Assembly (NCBI RefSeq): GCF_002217395.1
Contig: NZ_MUHD01000033.1
Span: forward strand, 3,189 to 67,188
Origin: Flavobacterium plurextorum
Lineage (GTDB): Bacteria > Bacteroidota > Bacteroidia > Flavobacteriales > Flavobacteriaceae
DNA length: 64,000 nt
Direction of reading: 5' to 3'
Positions 25,228 to 36,800 of this stretch are shown in pieces. The translations under genes and the position numbers were made by a program. Each line of letters starts with the position of its first letter. Position 1 is the first letter of the stretch. The notes under the pieces are model-generated. The model had not been told where the DNA came from. It searched no databases and saw only the letters and a program-made list of their open reading frames with translations.

Positions 25228-27165
25228 TTAGTAATCGAAACGTTTAAAAGCTTCGATTGCTTCATATTCTGCCAATCCTAATTCATCATAAAGAATAGCG
25301 GTATTTTTATTTCTGTCTTCGGCTCTAACCCAAAATTCTCTTGAATCATTTCCTTGAAACATTACACGGTCTTTTTGAGACTGGTGATACAAAATAGCAT
25401 GACGTTTTAAAAGCACTTCTGATGGAGAAAGAGGAACAGCCATATCGATTTCATTAATATCCCATTCTTGCCATGCACCTCTATACAGCCATAACCAGCA
25501 ATCATCCATGTATTTTTCAGATTTTAATTCACCCATTGCTGCAAAAATCGCATTCAAACAAACTTCATGAGTTCCGTGTGGATCTGCTAAATCTCCTGCC
25601 GCAAATACTTGATGTGGTTTTATTCTGGCAATAATTTCTTTTACAATCGCGATATCTTCTAGTCCTAACGGATTTTTCTTTACTTGTCCTGTTTCGTAAA
25701 ACGGTAAATCTAAGAAATGAGTTTTTTCATCTTTCAGCCCAATATATCTTGTTGCAGCATAAGATTCTCTTCTTCTTATTAATCCTTTTAGTTTTCGAAC
25801 TTCAAGAGAATCAATTTCGTTTTCTGATTTATGGTTTAAAAATTCAATTACAGATTTAAAGTTGATTCCACTTCCTGCTTCACCAACAAAATCTTTGGCA
25901 ACCTCAGCAAACTTTAAAGCTTCATCGTCTGTAACCGCAATATTTCCAGAGGTTTGATATACAACATGTACATCATGACCTTGTTTTATCAATTTTGAAA
26001 AAGTTCCTCCCATAGAAATCACATCATCATCTGGATGCGGACTAAAAAGAATTACTCGTTTTTTTGCAGGATTAGCTCTTTCTGGACGATGTGAATCATC
26101 TGTATTAGGTTTTCCTCCCGGCCATCCTGTAATGGTATGCTGTAAAACATTGAACATATTAATGTTCAAATCATAAGCAGAACCTTCTTGTGCCAGTAAA
26201 TCAGACATTCCGTTGTTATTGTAATCTCTGTCCGTTAATTTTAAGATTGATTGTTTTGTTTTTTGACATAACCAAACAATCGCTTTGCTTTTTAGTTCTT
26301 GATTCCAAATACATTCTCCAACAAGCCAAGGAGTTTTAAAACGAGTCAATTCTGATGCTGCTGACTGATCTAAAACAAAGGTTGCATTAGGATGATTTTG
26401 CAAAAATGTAGCTGGAACTTCTGAACTGATATCGCCTTGAGTTGTTCTTTTAATGATATCGGCTTTATTTTGTCCCCAAGCCATAAGTACGATTCTTTTT
26501 GATCGCATAATGGTTGAAACTCCCATGGTAATGGCTCTTTTAGGCACATTATCAATTCCATTAAAATCTGATGAGGCATCAACTCTTGTAATATGATCCA
26601 GTGTAATAATTCTGGTACCAGAATTAATATGTGAACCTGGTTCGTTGAAACCTACGTGGCCAGTACGACCTATTCCTAATAATTGAAAATCAAGACCTCC
26701 CGCATTTTTAATATTCATTTCGTAATCGATACAGTATTGATTTAATTCATCAATTGCAACTGTACCGTCTGGAATATTTACATTCTCTGGTTTGATATCA
26801 ATATGATTAAAAAGATGCTGATGCATGAAATAATGATAGCTCTGATTGTTCTCTTTACTCATTGGATAATATTCATCCAAATTAAAAGTAACTACATTGC
26901 TAAAACTTAAGCCTTCTTCTCTGTGCATTCTCACTAATTCCTCATAAACTTTTATAGGAGAAGAACCTGTGGCTAAACCTAATACGCAGGTTTTATTTTT
27001 TTCCTGCTTAGATCTAATTAACTGCGCAATTTCCTGCGCTACAATTATAGAAGCTTCTGTTGAATTTTTGAAGATTTCATTATGGATTTTCTCAAATCTT
27101 GTTTCTTCAAATTTTCCGGCACTTTTATAGCTGATATCAGGTTTTATTTCTAAAGCACTTTTCAT
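25228..27165 (-). CDS. nagB: Glucosamine-6-phosphate deaminase fused to a PIG-L-type deacetylase
   Basis: A 645-residue cytoplasmic protein with two enzyme domains. Residues about 30-290 are NagB: LGLATGSSPIKVYEEL, NLDEYYPM, LGIGRTGHVGFNEPG and ITMGVSTIM; it converts glucosamine-6-P to fructose-6-P and ammonia. Residues about 370-640 are a PIG-L/LmbE-type domain with FSPHPDDDVISMGGT (about 377) and ADPHGTH (about 528), supplying the usual zinc ligands, so it may deacetylate GlcNAc-6-P or a related sugar. The two joined activities could replace a separate NagA, none of which is seen here. The domain assignment is firm; bifunctionality is inferred. Confidence 0.93.
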   Translation of the reverse strand: MKSALEIKPDISYKSAGKFEETRFEKIHNEIFKNSTEASIIVAQEIAQLIRSKQEKNKTCVLGLATGSSPIKVYEELVRMHREEGLSFSNVVTFNLDEYYPMSKENNQSYHYFMHQHLFNHIDIKPENVNIPDGTVAIDELNQYCIDYEMNIKNAGGLDFQLLGIGRTGHVGFNEPGSHINSGTRIITLDHITRVDASSDFNGIDNVPKRAITMGVSTIMRSKRIVLMAWGQNKADIIKRTTQGDISSEVPATFLQNHPNATFVLDQSAASELTRFKTPWLVGECIWNQELKSKAIVWLCQKTKQSILKLTDRDYNNNGMSDLLAQEGSAYDLNINMFNVLQHTITGWPGGKPNTDDSHRPERANPAKKRVILFSPHPDDDVISMGGTFSKLIKQGHDVHVVYQTSGNIAVTDDEALKFAEVAKDFVGEAGSGINFKSVIEFLNHKSENEIDSLEVRKLKGLIRRRESYAATRYIGLKDEKTHFLDLPFYETGQVKKNPLGLEDIAIVKEIIARIKPHQVFAAGDLADPHGTHEVCLNAIFAAMGELKSEKYMDDCWLWLYRGAWQEWDINEIDMAVPLSPSEVLLKRHAILYHQSQKDRVMFQGNDSREFWVRAEDRNKNTAILYDELGLAEYEAIEAFKRFDY

Positions 27166-27270
27166 TTATTTTCTTTTTTTGTATTTACAATTTTGGTTTT
27201 TGAAATGGTATAGACAACTTTCACTGCCTATACCATTCACTAACCAAACTTAAATTCTTATACTCTGTTT

Positions 27271-28848
27271 TTAGAAGTTCGGAGCATTAACATCCCACCA
27301 AGTTCTAGTTCCTCCATTATCTGGACCTCCTAGTTTTGCAACACCTGTTTTAACTCCTTCTGGGTTTCCATCTCTTTCACTTTGAACAAAGTTTATTCTT
27401 CTCACACCAAATTGAGTAGTAATTAAACCAGCACTTTGATTATTAAGAATTGGTAATAATTTAGGATAACCTGTTCTACGGTGATCAGACCAAGCTTCTT
27501 GTCCGTCAGGGAAGTTAGCAATCCATTTTTGAGTGATGATTTTTTGAAGCTTCACTTCATTACTTGCAGTATTGTCCCAAGCAACAGTAACTTTATTTAC
27601 CGCTAAACCACTATTGAATGGAGCAACTGGATCTACATAATCTTTTGCTGTATTCACATTATTTGCAGTATATTCTGCAGCGCCTCCTGTAGCAAGTTGA
27701 TCAAAAGATGCAGCAATACCTGCTTTATATAATGATTCAGCATCGCCTCCCATGTTCCAGCCTCTCAAAGCTCCTTCGGCTCTTAAGAAGTAAACTTCGG
27801 CAGCATTCATCCAAACTACTTGTTTGTCATCTTTAATTACTTTTCCGAAATTTGAAAATTTCATGTGTAATGTTTTATCTCCAAGAATTCCACCTGTACG
27901 GATTCCTTTGTACTGATCAGGATATTGTTCTGATGTTGCAAAGTAAGCTTTCATTCTAGGGTCATTATAACCTCCCATGATAGACTCCATATCTGCAGAC
28001 ATACGACTGTCATTGTACTCATAAGCAGCTACTCTTAAAGGATGTTGTGAAACATCTTTAGTTACCATAAAAGTATCAGTTGCAGCTGTCATTACACCAA
28101 ATTTTTGGCTCATTGCTTTTTCAGCTTCTGCTTTAGCTAATGTTGGATTTACTTTTACAATACGCATTGCTAATCTTAAACGCAATGAATTCGCATATCT
28201 AACCCATTTTTCATAACTACCTCCGTAAGTTGAACGGTCAGTATTTACAAAAGAGCTTGGTTCTTTTGCATCTATTCTTCTTGTTAATTCATTTACTGCA
28301 AAATCTAAGTCTTTAAACATTGCTGCATAAACATCTTGTTGAGAATCGTATGCAATTGTCGAATTAGTAGTTCCTAATTGAGAGTAAACAATTGGTCCCC
28401 AAGCATCGGCTACTTTATGTAAAGTTTCTACTTTAATAATTGTTGCAAGTGCATAAAACTGATCGTATTTTCCTTTAGATTCTTTTTCAACTTTCAAGAA
28501 ATTTGCCATTACTAATGAATAAGCAGCTTCCCATCCTGCTCCATTCCATTTATCAGTAAGAGCGTAAGAAAGATTATTTGCTCCATCAAAACCTGGAGCT
28601 GTTGAATAACCTCCCCAAGTATTTGCTGATAAATCAATGGCAATTTGATATCTCCAACCTGGAGTATTCACCATTACATTCTCGAACATATTTTTAAAAG
28701 GACCTAAAATATGGTTAAAGTCCTGTGTTACTTCCTCTTGAGTAAAAGCATCAGGATTACTATTAATCTCATCGAAATTATCTGTACAACCAACTAAGGC
28801 TAAAAGACCGAAACAGATTAATGATTTTTTTATATTGTTTGTTTTCAT
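27271..28848 (-). CDS. SusD-like glycan-binding lipoprotein (chitin locus, pair I)
   Basis: Outer-membrane lipoprotein of 525 residues that caps the SusC transporter and binds oligosaccharide. The signal peptide ends LALVGC (Cys21 lipidated). The body is the SusD-like-2/RagB type: FNHILGPFKNMFENVM, TIIKVETLHKVADAWGPI, YEKWVRYANSLRLRLAMRI, NAAEVYFLRAEGALRGW and a C-terminal EAWSDHRRTGYPKL. It is 11 bp downstream of its susC, so one transcript is likely. It corresponds in position and type to CusDI of the F. johnsoniae chitin locus. Confidence 0.93.
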   Translation of the reverse strand: MKTNNIKKSLICFGLLALVGCTDNFDEINSNPDAFTQEEVTQDFNHILGPFKNMFENVMVNTPGWRYQIAIDLSANTWGGYSTAPGFDGANNLSYALTDKWNGAGWEAAYSLVMANFLKVEKESKGKYDQFYALATIIKVETLHKVADAWGPIVYSQLGTTNSTIAYDSQQDVYAAMFKDLDFAVNELTRRIDAKEPSSFVNTDRSTYGGSYEKWVRYANSLRLRLAMRIVKVNPTLAKAEAEKAMSQKFGVMTAATDTFMVTKDVSQHPLRVAAYEYNDSRMSADMESIMGGYNDPRMKAYFATSEQYPDQYKGIRTGGILGDKTLHMKFSNFGKVIKDDKQVVWMNAAEVYFLRAEGALRGWNMGGDAESLYKAGIAASFDQLATGGAAEYTANNVNTAKDYVDPVAPFNSGLAVNKVTVAWDNTASNEVKLQKIITQKWIANFPDGQEAWSDHRRTGYPKLLPILNNQSAGLITTQFGVRRINFVQSERDGNPEGVKTGVAKLGGPDNGGTRTWWDVNAPNF

Positions 28849-28859
28849 GATATTTTAAA

Positions 28860-31800
28860 TTAGAAAGTTACATTTAAATTAAGACCAATACTTCTTGTTG
28901 ATGGCAAACCATAAATATCAACTCCTTGTAAACCTTGACCTGTACTTAAAGCAATGTTTGGATCAAAAGGTGCATCTTTATAAAAGAAGAATAAATTTCT
29001 TGCGATTAATGATAAAGTTGCTGTATTAACAAATGGCAATGTTTTTTTACTGAAAGTATAGCCAAGTGAAACCTCTCTTAAACTTACGTTTGTAGCGTCA
29101 TATACATACTCAGCTGTAGCTCCGTTAAGTCCGCCAACTGCTTCGTAATATTTTTGAGCATCCATTGAAGTAACTTTAGTACCATTAGGCATAACTGCAT
29201 TTATTGGCACACCACCAGCATTTCTTGCATCTCCACTTCTTTTTGAAACTCCATAAAAATCATTCATAGATTCTGTAATACTCATTACATCACCTCCAAA
29301 ACGTCCATCAATTAAGAAATTAGCTGTAAAAGCACCAAACTTAAATGTGTTTGACCAACCTAACATGAAATCTGGATTTGCATTACCTACTTCACGGAAT
29401 GCTCCTTCAATTGCTAAGTTTCCTTTGTCATCTAAAACAATTTCTCCTTTATCGTTTTTAACGATACCTTTTCCTTCAATAACTCCAAATGGTCTTCCTT
29501 CTGTTAAAGCATATCTGTAGTTGATATTGTTTACAGGAGTTAAAGGAATTGTTCCTCCTAATTCTTCTGGAATTTCTTTAACCTTGTTTTTATTTTGAGA
29601 ATAGTTTACTGTAGTATCCCATGAAAATTTATCTCCAGTGATGATTTTTCCAGTAAGAACAAGCTCAATACCATGGTTTTCGATGCTACCAGCGTTAATT
29701 CCGTAATTTGTATAACCATAAGGGTTAGTACTTGGTGCAGGAACTTGGATGTATTGATTTTTAGTTTCTGAATTGTAGTAAGAAATTTCAAAACCAAATC
29801 TGTTATTAAACATTCTCCACTCTGTACCAAACTCGTATTCTGATTTTAACTCAGGTTTTAAAGATTCGCCTGGTCTTGGTCCTACAGTTGGAGGAATAAT
29901 AATACCACCTTGAACTGTTGATTTTGGAGAAGTTACGAAAGCCGAAACATCGTTTCCTACTTCAGCATAAGTTCCTCTCACTTTTCCAAAGTTAATCCAT
30001 TCAGGTAAAGTTGTCATTTCACTGATTAGAGCAGTCACACCCACAGATGGGTAAAAGTATGATGGAGTATCTGTATTTACTAAAGTAGATGACCAGTCAT
30101 TACGTCCTGTAATATCTAAATACAACATGTTTTTGTAACCAAAAGTAGCAGAAGCAAATATAGATTGAACTTCTCTAGAAGATCCTGTAGCTTGAAGATT
30201 TAAGTTATCTATACCTTTATTACTTCCAAAGTTTCCTAATGTAAATAAGTTAGCATTAATAAGCCCTGGAGTAATACCAGAATCTAAAGTAGTAGCATGA
30301 TTTCCTAAAGTATTATTGATACTAGCACCTACTATAGCATTAAAGCTGAAATTCTCGTTGATATTAGTATTGATTTTAGCAATTAAATCTCCATAACGTT
30401 GTGTACTTAATGTAGCTACATTAATATATCTACCATTATATCCAGACAAAGAATTGTTTGTCGTAGCATAAATTCTCTTATCAAAATCATTTTCGATTCT
30501 GTTATAACTGTATCTTGCTCCAATGCTCAACCAGTTGTTTGCTTTATAATCTAAAGCTATGTTTCCGTTAAAGAAATTATCTTTATCAACAGATTTATTT
30601 CTATTGATTAACCAATAAGGATTTTGAACATAGATATCAGCATCCAATGGCGTGTAGAAATTTTGTCCGTAAAGGTTTCTAGAAGGAATAAATGATTCGA
30701 AATTATCTTTGTAAAAATTAAAGTCATTTGCTCTTTGGAACAAGTAAACACCTGTAAGAGGATTTGAATAAAGTCCGTTTACCGGTCTGTTATCAATAGT
30801 TTGGCTTGTATATTTTGCATCAGCAGAAACAGTTAATTTATTGTTGAAAAATTTAGCTGTTTGACGGATTCCAAAATTGTTTTTCTTTAATCCATTACCT
30901 TCAATAATTCCAGAAGAAGAAGTGTTAGCATAAGATAAAGTTGTAGAAGCAATATCTGATCCTGTTGTAAATGAAGCAGAAGTAATTTGTGTAACTCCAG
31001 TATTGAAAAAGTCTTTTACAAAATCATTTGAAGCTACTTTTCCACCCCAAGATTTTTGTGCATTTAAAGTTCCATATTCATTTTGGAATTTTGGCAAAGA
31101 GTGTACAGACTCAAAAGTAGTAACAGAAGAAACGGCTAAGTTTCCTTTGTTTTCTTTATTTTTCTTAGAAGAAAGCAAAATAACACCATTTGCTCCTTGA
31201 GATCCGTATAATACAGATGCTGCTGCACCTTTAAGTACGGTCATTCCTTCATAATCATCAGGGTTAATCAAAGAAACTGTATCTCCTCCGTCACGGTTAC
31301 CTCCTGCAGTACTACCAAATGAATCATTTGGCTGATTTGAACTACCATTATACAAAGGAATACCATCAATTACGTAAAGCGGCTGGCTGTTTAATATAGA
31401 AGAGTTACCACGAATAAGTACTTTTGTAGATCCTCCAGTACCTGCAGAACTTTTTGTTACTGCAACACCGGCAACTTTACCTGCAATTGTATTAATAACG
31501 TTGGCATCTTTTACACGAGTCAACTCTTCTCCTTTAAGTTCTTGAGCTGCATAAGTAAGAGATTTTCTAGTTTTCTTAAGACCTAATGAAGTAACAACTA
31601 CTTCGTTTAACGCATTTGATGCAGCTGGTACCATTTTAACATTAATTGTAGTAGCATCACCTACAACTATCGATTGTGTTTCAAGACCTACATAAGTAAA
31701 AACTAATGTCTGTCCTTTTGTAACTTCAATAGTGTACAATCCATCAAAATCGGTAGTAGAACCTTTTTGACCTCCTTGCACAGCAACAGATGCACCCGGC

Positions 31801-31907
31801 AACGGCATCCCATCAGAATCTGTAATCACACCTTTAACATTTTTTACCTGAGCAAGCGAAACTTGCGCCGTAAAAACAATCATAAAGATTAAGAAAATTT
31901 TTTTCAT
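28860..31907 (-). CDS. SusC/RagA TonB-dependent transporter (chitin locus, pair I)
   Basis: Outer-membrane TonB-dependent transporter of 1015 residues. Signal peptide (ending SLAQ), a carboxypeptidase-regulatory-like domain (about 22-100; GVITDSDGMPLPGASV, TDFDGLYTIEV), the SusC linker NEVVVTSLGLKK, plug (about 110-240; YVIDGIPLYNG, GANGVILLSSKK), then the barrel with TonB-linked signature QNEYGTL and C-terminal strand ending IGLNLNVTF. It imports chitin oligosaccharides with the downstream SusD. It shares an 85-bp upstream regulatory module (31954-32038) with the second susC. Confidence 0.94.
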   Translation of the reverse strand: MKKIFLIFMIVFTAQVSLAQVKNVKGVITDSDGMPLPGASVAVQGGQKGSTTDFDGLYTIEVTKGQTLVFTYVGLETQSIVVGDATTINVKMVPAASNALNEVVVTSLGLKKTRKSLTYAAQELKGEELTRVKDANVINTIAGKVAGVAVTKSSAGTGGSTKVLIRGNSSILNSQPLYVIDGIPLYNGSSNQPNDSFGSTAGGNRDGGDTVSLINPDDYEGMTVLKGAAASVLYGSQGANGVILLSSKKNKENKGNLAVSSVTTFESVHSLPKFQNEYGTLNAQKSWGGKVASNDFVKDFFNTGVTQITSASFTTGSDIASTTLSYANTSSSGIIEGNGLKKNNFGIRQTAKFFNNKLTVSADAKYTSQTIDNRPVNGLYSNPLTGVYLFQRANDFNFYKDNFESFIPSRNLYGQNFYTPLDADIYVQNPYWLINRNKSVDKDNFFNGNIALDYKANNWLSIGARYSYNRIENDFDKRIYATTNNSLSGYNGRYINVATLSTQRYGDLIAKINTNINENFSFNAIVGASINNTLGNHATTLDSGITPGLINANLFTLGNFGSNKGIDNLNLQATGSSREVQSIFASATFGYKNMLYLDITGRNDWSSTLVNTDTPSYFYPSVGVTALISEMTTLPEWINFGKVRGTYAEVGNDVSAFVTSPKSTVQGGIIIPPTVGPRPGESLKPELKSEYEFGTEWRMFNNRFGFEISYYNSETKNQYIQVPAPSTNPYGYTNYGINAGSIENHGIELVLTGKIITGDKFSWDTTVNYSQNKNKVKEIPEELGGTIPLTPVNNINYRYALTEGRPFGVIEGKGIVKNDKGEIVLDDKGNLAIEGAFREVGNANPDFMLGWSNTFKFGAFTANFLIDGRFGGDVMSITESMNDFYGVSKRSGDARNAGGVPINAVMPNGTKVTSMDAQKYYEAVGGLNGATAEYVYDATNVSLREVSLGYTFSKKTLPFVNTATLSLIARNLFFFYKDAPFDPNIALSTGQGLQGVDIYGLPSTRSIGLNLNVTF

Positions 31908-31953
31908 GTTTATTTATTTTGTTAGTTATGATGTAAAATTATTCTTAAGGGAT

Positions 31954-32038
31954 TGTTAAAAAAAATATATTATACAAACTGCCTAAAATTTTAAACAAAC
32001 GACATAAATCGATCAATAATCCGTTGCACGAAAACGTT
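31954..32038 (-). promoter_or_regulatory. Conserved 85-bp promoter module, susC I
   Basis: Matches the region upstream of susC II with identical internal spacing: a 26-bp block (31954-31979), 10 variable bases, TTTAAACAAAC (31990-32000), 28 mostly variable bases, then CGAAAACGTT (32029-32038). On the sense (minus) strand this reads GTTTG, TATAAT and GTTTG elements near the start. The rest of the 400-bp gap (31908-32307) holds this module and the terminator of the upstream unit. Confidence 0.8.
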
Positions 32039-32210
32039 TTCCTATCTATAAAATGCAGTTTTTACCACATTTACGGAGATTTTATTCAACAATAGGTTAG
32101 TTTTATTAAAAATCATTTAACAAATCACAAATATTTGAAAATCTGTTATTTAAGATAAAATTTATCAGATTCATTTAAATACTATTAAAAAAAAGAAGTA
32201 TTTAAATGTT

Positions 32211-32284
32211 AAAAAAAATGCCTAATAAAATGTTATCATAATTTTAATTTCTAAGATTTAATTACAATAACACCTTATTAGGCA
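32211..32284 (-). terminator. Long-hairpin terminator after the second susD
   Basis: On the minus strand the stem TGCCTAATA...TATTAGGCA (arms 32219-32227 and 32276-32284) has an inner TGTTAT/ATAACA stem and is followed by T8. A second, weaker AT-rich palindrome lies at 32173-32207. Confidence 0.65.
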
Positions 32285-32307
32285 AAACTTTATGCAGGAA
32301 TTTCTAT

Positions 32308-33831
32308 TTAATTAGCATCCCACCAAACTTTGTTCAACCAGTCGTTCTTTCCTCCCATTCTAGCTAATGCATCTAAATAATTTACTTCATTCTTCTGCAT
32401 TTCATCATTTGGATAATATAAACGTGTTGGTGTAACTCCATTTGTCTCAGAATCTGGATTTGTGATAGGAACTAATTTTGGAAATCCAGTTCTTCTCCAG
32501 TTTGAATAAGCCTCAATACTATTAAAAATATAAGTTATCCAAAGCTGAGTTGCGATTTGTTCTTTTTCTTTTCCCGCAACTAATGGTTTAGCATTTAGAT
32601 AAGTATCTATTTTAGCTTGACCAGCCGGAAGCGCTCCATAAATTTCTAATTGTTTAATACCTGCCTCAACTCCTTTTTTATAGTAATCAGCTGCAGTACC
32701 CGAAACCCATCCTCTAAAAGCAGCTTCAGCCAGTAACAATTGTGTTTCTGAATAACTAACATGTAAAAAAGGTGTCGTTTTTTTCTTGAAATAATCTTGA
32801 ATTCCTGATGTAGCATCAGTTCCACCTGGAGCTTGATATTGGTACAAACCTGGCTTTACTCCTTCATATAAATTTTCACCTGGCCCAATTGGCGCACCTT
32901 GCTTAACACTGCTGGTTTTTTTAGGAGTAGCAAGCATTGTTAATCTAGGATCCCCATTGTCTCTAAGATAATCTATAACCAAAGTTGTAAAGTGATCTCC
33001 ATTTTCATTCCCCACAAAAGCATAAGCAAGTCCATTTCCTCTAAAATCAATAGATGCTGGATCATCATTAAAACTTGCATCCAGATGGCGCATGATACAA
33101 TTATCTTCATTGCTGGTAAAAACCCCGTTTTGCAAAGCTGCTTTAACTTGTTTTTCAGCTTCGGCTGGTTTTATTTCAGAAATTCTCATTCCGAGACGCA
33201 AACGTAATGTGTTTGCCAGTTTTTTCCATTTTAGAATATCGCCTTTATAAAATAAATCTCCTTTTATGCTTCCGCCGCCAACTTTTAATTGATTATAAGC
33301 TTCATCTAATTCTTTAAAAAACGATGCGTAAATATCTTCTTGTTTATCATACTTAGGCGTTACAACTCCTTTTGAATAACCCAAACCAGCTTCTGAATAA
33401 GGAATATCACCATAAATATCTGTCATACGCTGTGCCACCATTACTTTCATAATCTTACCAACAGCATTCATGTTTGCAGCAGCAGGATCATTTTTTGTAT
33501 TTTCAAGAATATCTACTACATTCTTTAATTCATTAGAATATCCATTTCTCCATAAGGCTGTAGCATATCCGTCATCTTTGTTGAATCTGCTTCCAAATGT
33601 AGTTACGTTCCATGCACCAGAATAATGCTGTACAAAACCACCAGAATAAATTAAGTTGGTTCTCCATTGATAAAACCCATCTCCAGACATACACAATTGT
33701 GTAAACGTAAGTTGTCCAGCTGGATTCGCAGTCAATGCCACAGGATCTTTCTCCAGCGCGTCAAAATTTTCAGTACAGCCTACTGCAGTAAATAATGCAA
33801 GTATGGCTATTATTATTTGTTTGAATTTCAT
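32308..33831 (-). CDS. SusD-like glycan-binding lipoprotein (chitin locus, pair II)
   Basis: Outer-membrane lipoprotein of 507 residues, paired with the SusC just upstream (12-bp gap). The signal peptide ends in the lipobox FTAVGC (Cys19). SusD-like-2 features: GQLTFTQLCMSGDGFYQWR, GKIMKVMVAQRMTDIYGDIPYSEAG, KWKKLANTLRLRLGMRI, SETQLLLAEAAFRGW and FNSIEAYSNWRRTGFPKL. Its counterpart is CusDII of F. johnsoniae. It follows the same order as pair I but is clearly a distinct, diverged copy. Confidence 0.93.
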   Translation of the reverse strand: MKFKQIIIAILALFTAVGCTENFDALEKDPVALTANPAGQLTFTQLCMSGDGFYQWRTNLIYSGGFVQHYSGAWNVTTFGSRFNKDDGYATALWRNGYSNELKNVVDILENTKNDPAAANMNAVGKIMKVMVAQRMTDIYGDIPYSEAGLGYSKGVVTPKYDKQEDIYASFFKELDEAYNQLKVGGGSIKGDLFYKGDILKWKKLANTLRLRLGMRISEIKPAEAEKQVKAALQNGVFTSNEDNCIMRHLDASFNDDPASIDFRGNGLAYAFVGNENGDHFTTLVIDYLRDNGDPRLTMLATPKKTSSVKQGAPIGPGENLYEGVKPGLYQYQAPGGTDATSGIQDYFKKKTTPFLHVSYSETQLLLAEAAFRGWVSGTAADYYKKGVEAGIKQLEIYGALPAGQAKIDTYLNAKPLVAGKEKEQIATQLWITYIFNSIEAYSNWRRTGFPKLVPITNPDSETNGVTPTRLYYPNDEMQKNEVNYLDALARMGGKNDWLNKVWWDAN

Positions 33832-33843
33832 AATATCTTTTTT

Positions 33844-36800
33844 TTAGAATGCAATTTTAATATTAAAACCATACGACTGTCTAAATGGTAACGAACCATA
33901 TTCAAAACCTTGTCCGTTTCCAGATGTATACATAGACTCCGGATCAACATTTGGAAGATCTTTATTAAAAGTCAATAAGTTTCTTGCAAATGCCGAAACA
34001 TAAATTGAGTTAATTTTAGCACCCGCAAAAACACTTTTTGGGATTTGATAACCTAAACTAACCTCTCTTAATTTCACATAAGAAGCGTCGTAAACAAATG
34101 GAGCCGGTGTGTTATTAAATACTGTATTCCAATAATCCTGAGGATTTACAGGTTTTGTATTTTTTTCATACTTCGGATTGCCTGTAGTTCCTACATTTAC
34201 AACACCTTCTGCAATATATCCTCCAGTAGGAATCCATGTTGCTTGACTAAAATTAGGATCGCTCGCAATTGCCTGAGCTCTTGCTTGATTATAAGCATCT
34301 CTACCATCAGTAGTAACATCCAAAAGTCCTTTTTGTGCAGCAACAGAATTAGTCATAGAATACACATCCATTCCAAACTTCATATCTATTAAAAATTGAA
34401 GTGTTATTCCTTTATAGCTAAATCTATTTGTTAAACCTGCAGCCCAATCTGGAAGACCTTTTCCTAATGCTACTTTTTCATCTGTAAATAATGGCAGACC
34501 ATTTGCTCCAACAACTTTTTCACCTGCATCATTTCTTAGAAAATCTCTTCCCATAATTGTTCCGTATTTACCTCCAACTTCCCCGACAATAGAAGCTCCT
34601 GCCCAGCGTGCTTCAGAAATTGTATACGTCTGAATATCTGGATGTAAAGAAAGAATTGAGTTTTTGTTTTTTGAAAAATTCAAATCAATTCCCCATTCAA
34701 AATCTTTAGTTCTAATAGGTGTACCAGACAAAAAGATCTCAATACCTTCGTTACGCAATTCTCCAGCATTAACCGAAATAAACTCATATCCAGAAGTTGC
34801 AGATGAAGGAAGATCCAGAGTTTGATCAGAAGTATCTTCACGATAAACAGTAATATCGGCTCTTAATCTATTTTTAAAGAAAGAAGTTTCAAGTCCAAAC
34901 TCCACTCCTGTTTTAGATTGGTAAGTCAAATTAGGATTTGGCGCAGCACTATTTTTAATATTTACCACACTCTGACCATTGTAAGATGCAAACGTGGTAT
35001 AGTTTAATGCATTTTTATAAGCACCAGGAGCATTAGAAACTCTCGCCCAAGAAGCTCTAAATTTTCCATAATTAAAAACTTCGTTTTTAATATCAAAAGC
35101 ATCAGAGAATACAAAACCTAACGAAGCTGCAGGATAAAAAGCATCTTTATTAATTACACTGAACCAGTCATTTCTTCCTGTAAATTCAGCATATAAATAC
35201 CCTTTGTAATCAAACTTTGCTGAACCATAAACTGAATTTGTTCTGGTTCTGGTTTCAACAGGAGCATTTTCTGTTTGATTAACAAAATTACTAATGTATT
35301 CAGTTCCTGGTTCTATAATTTTTGTTCCAAATCTTGAATTTTGATCTCTTCTAAAATCTCTTCTTCCAGCTCCTAAAATTCCTGAGAAAGTAAAATCTTC
35401 AGCTAATTTTATATCACTAAAAGTTGCGATTAAGTCAGTATTCATCTCTGACACATTTATATTATTTAAACCTAAATAACCTTCATCTCTTCCTGGCCAA
35501 GTACTTCCTGCAGCCATAAAATCTTTAGCACTAAAAGCATAAGTATCTAAACCAGATCTCAACGTTAATGCTGCCCATCTTTTTAACTGATAAGTTCCAG
35601 ATACATTACCAATAAAACGATTTTTCTTAGATGAATTATGATTCTCGTCTATCGTAAAATATGGGTTTAATTGGTAAATATTAGTATTCCATTCGTATAT
35701 CTTACCTGTTTCTGGATCCTTATAATTCTTCAACCAAGCTTGATCAATATTTGGAGCCAATCCGCTTAATGAATAACCAATATTATTAGGAGAATCCCCT
35801 AGACCTGGTCTGTTCTCAGTATTTTCGGCAATATAATTTACATTAGCATCCAACGTAAATTTCTCTGATTTTAAAGTTGCATTTAAACTTGCATCATTTC
35901 GTTCTAAACCAGATCCCGGAATTACGTCATCGTTATTTAAATTATTATATCCAAAACGTACATAAGCATTATCACTACCTGCCGATAATGAAATTCCATT
36001 TGTAGTTGTAAATCCAGTTCTAAAAAAATCTTGAATATTATTATCGACTTTAGCGTAAGGTCTTGTAGAACCATCAAATATTTTTACTTGTGCTCCTACA
36101 GATTGAGAGAACTTTGGTCCCCAAGCACTGGTAGTATAATTATAAAGTTCAGAAGGACCTCTGCTAGGATCCGGCAGTGCACCATTTGCACCAGTTCCAT
36201 AATCACTTTGAAAATCCGAATACTTAGCATTTACATGATCAAAGCTTACACCGCTTGTCAATTCAACTTGAAGCTTTCCTTTGCTTCCTTTTTTAGTTGT
36301 AATTAAAATTACTCCGTTCAAAGCTCTTGATCCATACAATGCCGCCGCAGCTGCACCTTTCAATACTGTTAAGCTTTCAATGTTATTCGGATTAATTCCT
36401 GAAATCCCATCTCCATTATCACGTCCATCAAACCATCTGCTTGCCGCAGCATTATCATTTGACAAACCAGAATTATCAATAGGAACTCCATCTACAATAT
36501 AAAGCGGCTGGTTACTTTCGCTTATACTTGAAATACCTCTAATAATAACTCTCGTACTACCAGCAATTCCCGTTGACGGTATTGACACGTCTACACCGGC
36601 AACTCTTCCTGATAAAGCTGAAGTTACATTTGTTGTGATCGCTTTATTTAACTGATCACCTTTAACATCTTGAACTGCATAACCAAGTTCTTTCTTTTGT
36701 CTTTTAATCCCAAGTGCTGTAACAACAACTTCATTTAAATTTTGTGCATCTTCTTTAAGCACAACATTAATTGTAGGTGAAGAAGTCACCGTTACTGTTT

